DNA of 7,825 nt from Clostridiales bacterium. GTDB taxonomy: Bacteria; Bacillota; Clostridia; Oscillospirales; CAG-272. The position numbers and the translations under genes are program-made. The notes beneath the pieces were generated by a model that saw only the letters and a list, made by a program, of their open reading frames with translations, made no database searches and was not told the origin of the DNA. Positions 1 through 6,240 of the stretch are shown here, piece after piece. Location: NCBI GenBank assembly GCA_003150035.1, contig QALR01000021.1, positions 1-7,825 of the forward strand, given 5' to 3'. The stretch's first letter is position 1; the number at the start of each line of letters is the position of its first letter.

Positions 1-340
1 ATTGATGAACCCGTCGGTAGAAGTCCAGCGTATCCTCCCACGAGTAACTATTGGCAAGCGAAAGCATCGGGTAGCGATGCTTAAACGTAGATCCTTCAGA
101 CTGGCTCACCCTCCCCAGTTTACCCTCCTTCCAAAACTCACTGCCCACCCGCTGTGTGGGCGAATCGGGAGTCACACGGTCGGGATATTGCTCCTCCAGC
201 GCCTCCAACTCCTTCATCAAGAGGTCAAACTCCTGGTCACTAATGGTAGGAGCATTCAGCACATAGTACTCCTGCTCATATCGCTCCAGAAGCTTCCGAA
301 GCTCTGCTATCCGATCATAATCTGCCTGAAATAAATCCAT
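1..340 (-). CDS. ligA: NAD-dependent DNA ligase LigA, N-terminal fragment (runs off the window)
   Basis: Reading the minus strand from the ATG at 340-338 gives 113 codons with no stop before the window edge, so only the N-terminal sixth or so of a protein usually near 670 aa is present. The translation holds the hallmark N-terminal (Ia, NMN-binding) segment of bacterial NAD-dependent ligases: YEQEYYVLNAPTISDQEFD at about residues 21-39, then PDSPTQRVGS, then the HRYPMLSLANSYS block that precedes the adenylation domain. The catalytic KxDG lysine lies beyond the window. The enzyme seals nicks during replication and repair in the cytoplasm using NAD+. It follows the SIMPL gene by 42 bases on the same strand and may be co-transcribed with it. 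Family assignment is from motif recognition and is secure; only the extent is limited. Confidence 0.95.
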   Translation of the reverse strand, partial: MDLFQADYDRIAELRKLLERYEQEYYVLNAPTISDQEFDLLMKELEALEEQYPDRVTPDSPTQRVGSEFWKEGKLGRVSQSEGSTFKHRYPMLSLANSYSWEDTLDFYRRVHQ

Positions 341-382
341 AGATGCTTATGTAGAGGGATCTGAGATATTTATGGGTTTTCT

Positions 383-1126
383 TTACTTCACTAGATACTC
401 CGCAGTGACCGTGATGCTCACCGTCTTCTCCTTGCTAGAGGTATTGAAGTTACCACCCCACGAATAATCCTCATTAGAGTGCTTACCTATTATCTGGAAA
501 GTACCTAGGCTCGCCTTCCGTAACCCTCCCAGGCGTGCCTTGCTCTCATCAGCAATCTGCTTTGCCCTCATACGAGCATCCTCAGAGGCGGCCGCCACCA
601 TCTGTAGCTTCAGGTCGGCCAGCTTAGTGTAGTAATAACGAGGGTCCTCAGAGTTAGCAGTCACATCCTGGGCAATCAGCTCACCCACCTCACGCACCAC
701 ATTCTCTATCTCATCCACTCTCTGACTAGTCACCGTAGCAGTTTGCTGTACGATAAAGCCATTCTTAATCTCAATATACCGCTCCTGCTTAGGATCGTAG
801 TAGCCGGTGATATCCTCCCGATAAGAGACTGGGCCAAAGACCACCTCACTCTCCTGCACCTTACGAGTGGTGAGAAAGTTGGCCAATATCTTTTGCTGAC
901 GCTCCACATCTTTCAGCCCCTCCAATGGAGTAGACGAATGGCTCTGAATCGTCACATTCCACACCACCAAGTCACTAACGAAGTCTTGTTCTGCCCCACC
1001 CTTCACACTGAGTGTCTTAGGCCCATCATTACGATGCACAAGAGCATGTCCTCCAATCGCCACAGCCACAATCATCGCCACTGCTATAGCCAACGTCCCG
1101 ATCAATTTTGCCTTTCCCTGTTCCAT
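383..1126 (-). CDS. Membrane-anchored SIMPL-domain (DUF541) protein
   Basis: A 247-aa protein with a short polar N-terminus, a hydrophobic segment at about residues 8-27 (LIGTLAIAVAMIVAVAIGG) acting as uncleaved anchor or signal peptide, and a periplasmic SIMPL/DUF541 domain over the rest. Family features visible are the opening strand LSVKGGAEQDFVSDLVVWNV, the central VTVTSQRVDEIENVV stretch, the helix with DARMRAKQIADESKARLGGLRKA, and the closing strand KTVSITVTAEYLV. SIMPL proteins form envelope oligomers; their precise role in Bacteroidota is unknown. I chose the ATG at 1126 rather than an in-frame TTG three codons upstream (1135), because ATG is the usual start and a good promoter at 1174-1204 leaves a normal leader of about 40 bases. 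It sits 42 bases upstream of ligA on the same strand. Confidence 0.85.
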   Translation of the reverse strand: MEQGKAKLIGTLAIAVAMIVAVAIGGHALVHRNDGPKTLSVKGGAEQDFVSDLVVWNVTIQSHSSTPLEGLKDVERQQKILANFLTTRKVQESEVVFGPVSYREDITGYYDPKQERYIEIKNGFIVQQTATVTSQRVDEIENVVREVGELIAQDVTANSEDPRYYYTKLADLKLQMVAAASEDARMRAKQIADESKARLGGLRKASLGTFQIIGKHSNEDYSWGGNFNTSSKEKTVSITVTAEYLVK

Positions 1127-1173
1127 ACGTTCCAACTCTAAATAAATGGTTATTGGATAGAATTACCTTTCGT

Positions 1174-1204
1174 GCAAGATACCAAAAACTACCGCCACCA
1201 CAAA
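1174..1204 (-). promoter_or_regulatory. Bacteroidota-type promoter for the SIMPL gene
   Basis: On the minus strand TTTG (1204-1201) is followed after exactly 19 bases by TATCTTGC (1181-1174), close to the Bacteroidota consensus TTTG-N19-TAnnTTTG with one base off in the -7 box. Transcription would start near 1168, about 40 bases before the ATG at 1126. This supports separate expression of the SIMPL-ligA pair from the radical SAM cluster upstream. Confidence 0.55.
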
Positions 1205-1331
1205 GCCCCCACCAAAGTTTTTCCACACAAAAACCAAGGTAGAACTTAATTAAAAGACCAACACCAACTTCTTGTACCAGAGCTATCAAGAAATCGCATG
1301 GTAAAATGAAAAACAAAGACAGAACACTTAC

Positions 1332-2669
1332 TTACCTGTATAAAAGGTGATTAGCTTCAATCATTAAATCATAAAATTTTTCCTTTAAATCAGATGTACA
1401 TTTACGAGGAGAAAAGGATTTCACATTACAATTACTCACATCAGTAATCTGTGCAAATTCAGGGAAATAATCAACGCGACAGCCTCCTCCACATATATAC
1501 ATCAATTCACAAGAATTGCAGGGTTTGAAATTATCAATTCTAGAAATATCTTGTGCTTTTTTTGAAAGCATAACAATCCTAGAGAATGGAGTATTTTTCA
1601 CATTGCATATTGGCTTCAAAGATGGAACGCGTGCACATAAATAAACTTGACCTGTTGCGTCAATGGAGAAAACACCATACATGCAATTATCCATAATCGT
1701 TGAATCACGAAAAGCGTTTGCAAAAGATCGGATTCTTATATCATATCCTGCTATCTGTGCTTTTATTCGAGAAACTGAATTAAAATACTCCATTTGCTCT
1801 TCTTGAGTCAAATGGACACTTCTTCCGTCGATGATCTGCTCAGAAAACTTGACACTAAAATTATTATGTGGAAGAATCTCGAATAACTCCTTACAAAATT
1901 CCACATACTTATCTTCTTCATGATTAATAACCACTGAAAAAGGGGGAGTAATTGCAATCTCAGAATGTACCCCATTGCTTGCAAACCTAATAAGAGTATT
2001 AATCGCTTTCTTAAAGTTTCCCTTTCCTCTCACAAGTGCATTTGACTCTTCTGAATATCCGTCAATAGATATTTGAACTGAATTAATAATGGGGCTAAAT
2101 TTATCAATCATAGACTCATCCCATAAGACGCCATTAGTCATAAGCCTAACATTTAGTTTGCACTCATTAGATGCAAAAGCAACAATATCATACAAATCTT
2201 TTCTCATCGTGATCTCACCACCTGAAAAAGTTACAGATGACCCGTACTCAGAATAGCTAGTTAGAACCTTCTTAATACATTCACTGCTCAATTCCTGTTC
2301 AGATTTTTTCCCTGAAAACATATAACAGTGAGGACAAGTCATGTTACAACTGTTAGTAAGATAAAAATGCAATTGCTTAACGCTATCATTAATACAACTC
2401 TTAGTCTCGGTATTGCAAAAATCCCGAGCTACTATCTGTGTAACCGTATATTTTGCGTTATCAATTCCTCCTGTATACAAAGCTAAAGCTTCATCTAATT
2501 GGTGTTGAACTAATAGTTTAAAAAAATCAAACTGTAGATCATTTTCTAATACAATCCAGTTAGCTGTATTTGGGGAAATAACTAATATCTTTCCCTTATA
2601 ATCAACCTTAACTATATTTGAGGGGAATATAAATCGGTGACAAGGATCAACACTTCTCTTAATATTCAT
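1332..2669 (-). CDS. Radical SAM/SPASM peptide maturase
   Basis: A 445-aa enzyme. Residues about 13-90 form a small N-terminal domain (IVKVDYKGKILVISPNTANW and on) resembling PqqD-like leader-binding domains. The radical SAM core begins near residue 97: C108xxxC112xxC115 binds the SAM-cleaving [4Fe-4S] cluster, and SGGE at 149-152 is the SAM-contacting motif. The C-terminal SPASM domain is complete: C329-X10-G340-X4-C345, then C384xxC387-X5-C393-X3-C397, with C355, C414 and C424 as further candidate ligands for two auxiliary clusters. SPASM enzymes of this size typically modify ribosomal peptides by thioether or C-C crosslinks. A 36-aa Cys-rich peptide gene lies 120 bases upstream, its probable substrate. 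The start is fixed: an in-frame TGA lies two codons before the ATG. G+C is far lower than in the flanking genes. The exact subfamily and reaction cannot be read from sequence alone. Confidence 0.93.
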   Translation of the reverse strand: MNIKRSVDPCHRFIFPSNIVKVDYKGKILVISPNTANWIVLENDLQFDFFKLLVQHQLDEALALYTGGIDNAKYTVTQIVARDFCNTETKSCINDSVKQLHFYLTNSCNMTCPHCYMFSGKKSEQELSSECIKKVLTSYSEYGSSVTFSGGEITMRKDLYDIVAFASNECKLNVRLMTNGVLWDESMIDKFSPIINSVQISIDGYSEESNALVRGKGNFKKAINTLIRFASNGVHSEIAITPPFSVVINHEEDKYVEFCKELFEILPHNNFSVKFSEQIIDGRSVHLTQEEQMEYFNSVSRIKAQIAGYDIRIRSFANAFRDSTIMDNCMYGVFSIDATGQVYLCARVPSLKPICNVKNTPFSRIVMLSKKAQDISRIDNFKPCNSCELMYICGGGCRVDYFPEFAQITDVSNCNVKSFSPRKCTSDLKEKFYDLMIEANHLLYR

Positions 2670-2695
2670 ATATCATAAAACAACAAACATCCTTT

Positions 2696-2725
2696 AAAAA
2701 GAACAAGGGTGACAAACCCTTGTTC
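2696..2725 (-). terminator. Intrinsic terminator between peptide gene and maturase gene
   Basis: A perfect 10-bp inverted repeat, GAACAAGGGT (2701-2710) and ACCCTTGTTC (2716-2725), with a 5-base loop. On the minus strand it is followed at once by five Ts (2700-2696). It lies 63 bases after the stop of the 36-aa peptide gene and 26 bases before the maturase ATG. Partial read-through here would give much precursor mRNA and less enzyme mRNA, a common arrangement in peptide-modification operons (inference). Confidence 0.85.
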
Positions 2726-2788
2726 AAACATACTTAATAGAGACTGCTTATGCTATGGTCTAGTCTATAGTAGTACAACGTTTAATGG

Positions 2789-2899
2789 TTACCATTCTGT
2801 ATTACCATAACCACCATGAGTGCAACAGTGCCCCCAACATGCAGCGGCTAAGACTCTTCCATTCTCAACATAATTAGAAACTTCGTAGCATATTTCCAT
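2789..2899 (-). CDS. Putative Cys-rich RiPP precursor peptide (36 aa)
   Basis: The ATG at 2899-2897 opens 36 codons ending in TAA at 2791-2789. The N-terminal half, MEICYEVSNYVENGRVL, is acidic and leader-like. The C-terminal part after Ala18-20 is CWGHCCTHGGYGNTEW, with Cys at 21, 25 and 26, His at 24 and 28, and aromatic residues Trp22, Tyr31 and Trp36. Such a short leader plus a Cys/Gly/aromatic tail, directly upstream of a SPASM radical SAM enzyme and closed by its own terminator, fits a maturase substrate. Candidate products are thioethers from the Cys residues or aromatic ring crosslinks (WGH, YGN). No other ATG, GTG or TTG exists in frame before the upstream TGA at 2929-2927, so this start is the only ordinary one. 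No homologue is recognised; the assignment rests on composition and context. Confidence 0.72.
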   Translation of the reverse strand: MEICYEVSNYVENGRVLAAACWGHCCTHGGYGNTEW

Positions 2900-2951
2900 A
2901 TTAACACATAATTTAATCTCACTTGCTCAAGGTGAATAAATTTGAAACAAA

Positions 2952-3002
2952 GCAGATATTGAGCATTCCTCAAAAATACAACATACATTAGAAGATATCT
3001 GC
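2952..3002. repeat. Inverted repeat bracketing the peptide gene's -7 box
   Basis: GCAGATAT (2952-2959) and ATATCTGC (2995-3002) are perfect inverted copies 35 bases apart. A smaller hairpin TTGAG/CTCAA (2959-2963, 2969-2973) lies inside and touches the candidate -7 box. This could be a paired operator site or may be chance in A+T-rich DNA. Confidence 0.4.
2971..2978 (-). promoter_or_regulatory. Candidate -7 box upstream of the peptide gene
   Basis: The minus strand reads TATTTTTG here, an exact TAnnTTTG match, giving a leader of about 65 bases before the peptide ATG. No good -33 element lies at the usual spacing (nearest upstream TTTG is 26 bases away), so it is tentative. It is bracketed by an 8-bp inverted repeat (2952-2959 and 2995-3002). 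Confidence 0.35.
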
Positions 3003-3071
3003 CACAAATACATATCTTAAGAATGCCTATAGCTCAAACAATATATTAAATTACATTCATACACAACACAA

Positions 3072-3323
3072 TTAATCATCTTCTAAGAATTGCGCAACTT
3101 TCAAACTAGCACTTTTGAAAACCTCTTCAATTTGGGCACGAGCTTTTTCGGCATCTTCTTTAGTCAAGAAGAAGTTATTCCGCAAATTTTCAATCGTCTT
3201 TTCCCAAGCATCAGCTTCGGATGGCACCGTCCCCTCCTTCACATTCATATTGCTTTCCCAAGTCATGTATCGTAAGACTATGTAGTAATACTTTTGACCT
3301 GGCTTCATCTCTACTTTTTTCAT
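3072..3323 (-). CDS. Small conserved-looking protein of unknown function (83 aa)
   Basis: An 83-aa soluble protein with no signal peptide or membrane segment. The first half looks beta-rich (KYYYIVLRYMTWESN). The second half is a charged helix region with NNFFLTKEDAEKARAQIEEVF at about residues 49-69, a pattern (N-x-F-x-T-K-E-x-A-x-x) seen in many small Bacteroidota proteins of unknown role. Its ATG overlaps the TGA stop of the upstream 739-aa gene in the sequence TGATG, so the two are almost certainly translated together and probably act together. No intrinsic terminator is evident after its stop, so transcription may continue into the 36-aa peptide gene 172 bases downstream. It has no Cys, so it is an unlikely second modified peptide. 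A role as partner or immunity factor is possible but unproven. Confidence 0.8.
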   Translation of the reverse strand: MKKVEMKPGQKYYYIVLRYMTWESNMNVKEGTVPSEADAWEKTIENLRNNFFLTKEDAEKARAQIEEVFKSASLKVAQFLEDD

Positions 3324-5542
3324 CAGCCATTATTTTCATTTAGACATTTTGATTGGAGCTCCAATGCTCGCTCTGCACTGATATCTAGCAATCGTGCGAA
3401 TCTTACGAGAAGTCTATCACTTCCTTCTGCAATGGCACCATCAACGATATATTCCGAGACAGCCTTCATATATTCCTTTTCATTTTCTGTGTAAGGATCA
3501 GAATATTCTGCAATCAATGTATCTGCTACCTCTTTGGAGAGACCAAGCTTACTACGAACTTGCTCGAGAAAAACTTTATGAAGAGAAGTAATAGCTCCAT
3601 CCTCTTCTATAGCAAACTTAATCTCATCAATAAAAGCTTTTTCCGCATCAGAATGCTCTCCTGTCTCAACAATAGAGGCTTCTACAATAGGTGCCTCCAC
3701 CTCTAGCACTTCTCTATTGACTTTTTGTAATTGGTCAACCGACTTGAAATTCACAGATATCACGATTTCTTTCTCCTCAATATTACTAAAGGTCTGCTCA
3801 ACATTCCGCTCATACGATGGGTCCACTTTAGATATCAAGTTTGAAAACGAAGCCTTTAACTGTCGATTGTGTGAAGAACTCATATTTGAAGAGTCATGAG
3901 ATGAAATACGCTCCGTATAGCTAAGTAAGTTACCTCCATTCGTACGCTGACGCACAAGGTTATTCCACTCCTCATTATTCTTCAGCCAAACTAAATCATT
4001 AGGAACGTATGGATTGCTAGTTGGCTCATAAGTGTATGTAATCTCGTGTTCTCGTTTCGTCTCTGAAGCATTTTGCTCCAGTATATTTTCATCTGACGAA
4101 CCTTTTACTCCAAGAGCTTTTCGCCCTACTTCTAGCTCAAGTTTATTCAAGATAGCAGACTGACCATTTGAAGAACTACCCTTAGTCATCACAAACTTGA
4201 TTTCTGTAGCACCAAGACATTGGCAGAGATAGCAAAACTCTTTTACCATTTCCACAAATAAAACATCGTATGCAGTTTCAAAAGGAAGGTAAACATCAGA
4301 ATTAACAGGATGTGCGAAATATAGTGTATTTGCTTTGGGATGACCAATAGGTAGATGAATAGAACGAGGATAGTCTTTTAGAGTACACACAAGAGGTATA
4401 TTTCCCTCATTATCAACCATTCCTGCAAGTTCAGCCTCATTCTTAACGAACAACATCACGTTTCTATCGGCATACTCTAAAACCTCACCTAGTGACTTGT
4501 ATTCATTTTCTTCAGCACCCTCTTTCTTCAATAGCTCTCTGAATGACAACTCACCATTTAACATTCTATGTGCATCATTAACCTGAGCCTTATTTTCAAG
4601 TACATAGAAAAGATGATTTCGCTCATCAACGAATGTCCAACCGACGTCATTCCTGATAGAAGGATCGCTGTTTACACATTGTATTAGAAGATACGAAACT
4701 TGACCTCTTAACCACAATATACTTTGCACGAGATTCTCATTTACTTTTATTTCACGCTCAAATTCACGGAGCAGACTTCTACAAACATTTACCGCTTCCT
4801 TCAATAAATATTCTTTTTTTATACGTTGCTCTTCAGGTTCATCATTATCACAGCACAGCGTTTTGCTCTCTTCATAGAAGCAAGAAGCATAAAGATATTG
4901 ATAAAACCATTTATTGTATATAAGTTTTGCTGAGTTGATAGTTGAAAGCATATGACTTTTTGCCTCATCAAACTTTTGCTCATTTATCAATTTATAGTAC
5001 ACCTTGTCTGGTGATTCACTGTCTGCAATTTTAATTATACTATTTAGTGTGTCACAAAACAGTGTCCCATATCCTTTCTCGTCAAATTCATTGATTTCAG
5101 ATTCTGTACGTAGCGAGAAACTCCTAAAATAAGAACACAAAATATCTCCTTCCTCAATCTGTGTACCACTAGAAAAATGAGTATAAACAACTCTATCCTT
5201 ACAACTAAAATGATCAAGAACATACCAATCCAAATCAACCATATCTTCCTCCTTGGTGTCCACATCAAATTTACGGATATAACGCTTGTTAGTAAGTAAC
5301 ACTCCTGCCAAGCTATTAAAAGATTGGATGAAAGCCTCTATACCAAATCCTTTCGTCTTCCATTTACTTCTGAACATCAAAATTTCCTCATCTGAGGAAA
5401 GATAAAAACTGCTTCGCAGTCGAGTTGCTAGTTCACTTGGAATATCAATGAGAAAAGTATAGTTATTATCAACATAATCATAAAGACCAGGCACTACATC
5501 ACGCCCTAGCCTAGCTACAAACTCATCATAAATCTTGCTCAT
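3323..5542 (-). CDS. Multidomain protein of unknown function: PH-like N-terminus and tandem helical C-terminal repeats (739 aa)
   Basis: A large soluble protein with no signal peptide or membrane segment. Residues about 45-170 resemble a bacterial PH-like domain: DEEILMFRSKW, then GVLLTNKRYIRKF, then alternating strands. Residues about 175-300 are helical and TPR-like. Residues about 360-600 hold an unrecognised mixed domain (LYFAHPVNSDVYLPFETAYD; PNDLVWLKNNEEWNNLV). After a Val/Glu-rich linker, residues 633-683 and 684-739 form two similar helical units, each with a pattern near E-x2-F/Y-x5-I-x2-DGAI-x9-L-x6-L-x-S-x2-A-x2-L, reminiscent of TerB-like domains. The family is not recognised. It is first in the A+T-rich cluster and overlaps the 83-aa gene by one base. 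The long path to the promoter near 5740 leaves a leader of about 190 bases. Possible roles are scaffold, immunity or stress protein; none is shown. Confidence 0.85.
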   Translation of the reverse strand: MSKIYDEFVARLGRDVVPGLYDYVDNNYTFLIDIPSELATRLRSSFYLSSDEEILMFRSKWKTKGFGIEAFIQSFNSLAGVLLTNKRYIRKFDVDTKEEDMVDLDWYVLDHFSCKDRVVYTHFSSGTQIEEGDILCSYFRSFSLRTESEINEFDEKGYGTLFCDTLNSIIKIADSESPDKVYYKLINEQKFDEAKSHMLSTINSAKLIYNKWFYQYLYASCFYEESKTLCCDNDEPEEQRIKKEYLLKEAVNVCRSLLREFEREIKVNENLVQSILWLRGQVSYLLIQCVNSDPSIRNDVGWTFVDERNHLFYVLENKAQVNDAHRMLNGELSFRELLKKEGAEENEYKSLGEVLEYADRNVMLFVKNEAELAGMVDNEGNIPLVCTLKDYPRSIHLPIGHPKANTLYFAHPVNSDVYLPFETAYDVLFVEMVKEFCYLCQCLGATEIKFVMTKGSSSNGQSAILNKLELEVGRKALGVKGSSDENILEQNASETKREHEITYTYEPTSNPYVPNDLVWLKNNEEWNNLVRQRTNGGNLLSYTERISSHDSSNMSSSHNRQLKASFSNLISKVDPSYERNVEQTFSNIEEKEIVISVNFKSVDQLQKVNREVLEVEAPIVEASIVETGEHSDAEKAFIDEIKFAIEEDGAITSLHKVFLEQVRSKLGLSKEVADTLIAEYSDPYTENEKEYMKAVSEYIVDGAIAEGSDRLLVRFARLLDISAERALELQSKCLNENNG

Positions 5543-5738
5543 ATTATTACTTATTTAAGATAGCATATAAACCGCAGTTAATTAGTCTAAAATTGTACAG
5601 TCAAGAGAGTAGAAATGCTAGGAGATAGCTTGAGGCTCCTTGACATCGTTGTAATCTGTGCATACACTCATCGCATTTAAATGTTATGTTCCCCGAAATC
5701 ATAGTGCTACTTCTCTTAATGTGTTTATTCTTCTGAGG

Positions 5739-5746
5739 CAAATATA
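5739..5746 (-). promoter_or_regulatory. Candidate -7 box for the 739-aa gene cluster
   Basis: The minus strand reads TATATTTG followed by CC, a typical Bacteroidota -7 box (TAnnTTTG). No TTTG is found 19 bases upstream; instead a 27-bp near-palindrome (5752-5778) covers the -33 region. The resulting 5' leader is about 190 bases. Confidence 0.5.
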
Positions 5747-5751
5747 GCATT

Positions 5752-5778
5752 AGATACTGCGAGATCTCTGCAGTATCT
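5752..5778. promoter_or_regulatory. Near-palindromic operator candidate
   Basis: AGATACTGC (5752-5760) and GCAGTATCT (5770-5778) are perfect 9-bp inverted copies. The 9-base centre itself contains the palindrome GAGATCTC. The whole lies 5 bases upstream of the -7 box at 5739-5746, over the -33 position where a sigma contact is otherwise missing. This is where a dimeric activator or repressor would be expected to bind. Confidence 0.5.
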
Positions 5779-5803
5779 CAAACAATTATTCATTCTAATA
5801 GTT

Positions 5804-5823
5804 AAAAATGGGGTTGACCCATT
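5804..5823 (-). terminator. Weak hairpin with T run, minus strand
   Basis: AATGGG (5807-5812) and CCCATT (5818-5823) form a 6-bp stem with a 5-base loop. On the minus strand the stem ends in a five-T run (5808-5804). It could insulate the cluster from upstream transcription, but the stem is weak and no minus-strand gene precedes it in the window. Confidence 0.25.
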
Positions 5824-6045
5824 AATTTAACATTTGAGAGATAGATATAGTCATCCGAAAGAGAGGAGAGGGTGGTGTCTACTATGGGGTCCTCGGTTAT
5901 CAGGGGTCATCCGCAGGCATCCGTTTGTGGCTTACGGGGCACTCGACTAGCCCGTTTTTCAAGCTAATAAATAATGTTCAAAATTTGAATAAAATAGGGG
6001 CGTCAAGACCTCCTTCGCAATCAATTGGAATTCAATACCATACAA

Positions 6046-6134
6046 AAGCGTTTGCCGAGATGCAACTAAGCGATCGGCGAGATGCAACTCGGCAAATGCT
6101 TAGTTGCAACTCGCCGATTGCTTAGTTGCATCTC
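6046..6134. repeat. Modular palindromic repeat: two direct units and their two inverted copies
   Basis: The stretch is built from a 14-base module and the 8-base spacer ATGCAACT. Modules are AAGCGTTTGCCGAG (6046-6059) and AAGCGATCGGCGAG (6068-6081), then inverted copies CTCGGCAAATGCTT (6089-6102) and CTCGCCGATTGCTT (6110-6123). The first pairs with the third and the second with the fourth, one mismatch each. The best single fold is a 25-bp stem, 6057-6081 with 6110-6134, with one G-T type mismatch and an inner 7-bp stem (TGCAACT/AGTTGCA). The interleaved pairings cannot all form together. It is probably a dispersed intergenic repeat; function unknown. Confidence 0.8.
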
Positions 6135-6240
6135 CACTTTTGCCTTGCTCGTAGCGGAAAATGTGCGGGCTGTTTATTGAGAAGAAAACACCTCAAGGAG
6201 AGGGGGATTGCAAGAGTCTATTTATCAATGATTGATGGAA

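Noticed and set aside
2..334. Plus-strand 110-codon frame
   Set aside because: It is the complement of the ligA N-terminus, whose conserved motifs are on the minus strand.
743..1141. Plus-strand 132-codon frame
   Set aside because: It lies opposite the SIMPL gene, which has clear family features; the plus-strand product shows none.
1029..1316. Minus-strand 95-codon frame upstream of and into the SIMPL gene
   Set aside because: It overlaps the SIMPL start in another frame and runs through the SIMPL promoter; the Gly/Trp/Cys-rich product looks like random translation.
3090..3899. Several plus-strand frames of 60-66 codons
   Set aside because: All lie opposite the 83-aa and 739-aa genes, with no domain-like sequence or promoter.
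5044..5268. Minus-strand 74-codon frame inside the 739-aa gene
   Set aside because: Out-of-frame shadow of the larger, compositionally normal gene.
5618..5671. 17-codon frame in the 5' leader of the cluster (MSVCTDYNDVKEPQAIS)
   Set aside because: Too short to support, with no attenuator hairpin or codon run suggesting a leader peptide.
5934..5959. Plus-strand hairpin ACGGG/CCCGT followed by Ts, possible terminator
   Set aside because: Only a 5-bp stem with a 12-base loop, and no plus-strand gene precedes it.
5925..6125. Plus-strand 66-codon frame
   Set aside because: Half of it is the modular palindromic repeat; no promoter or family resemblance.
6046..6134. CRISPR array
   Set aside because: Repeated units are adjacent, inverted and differ in their cores; there are no unique spacers and no cas genes.
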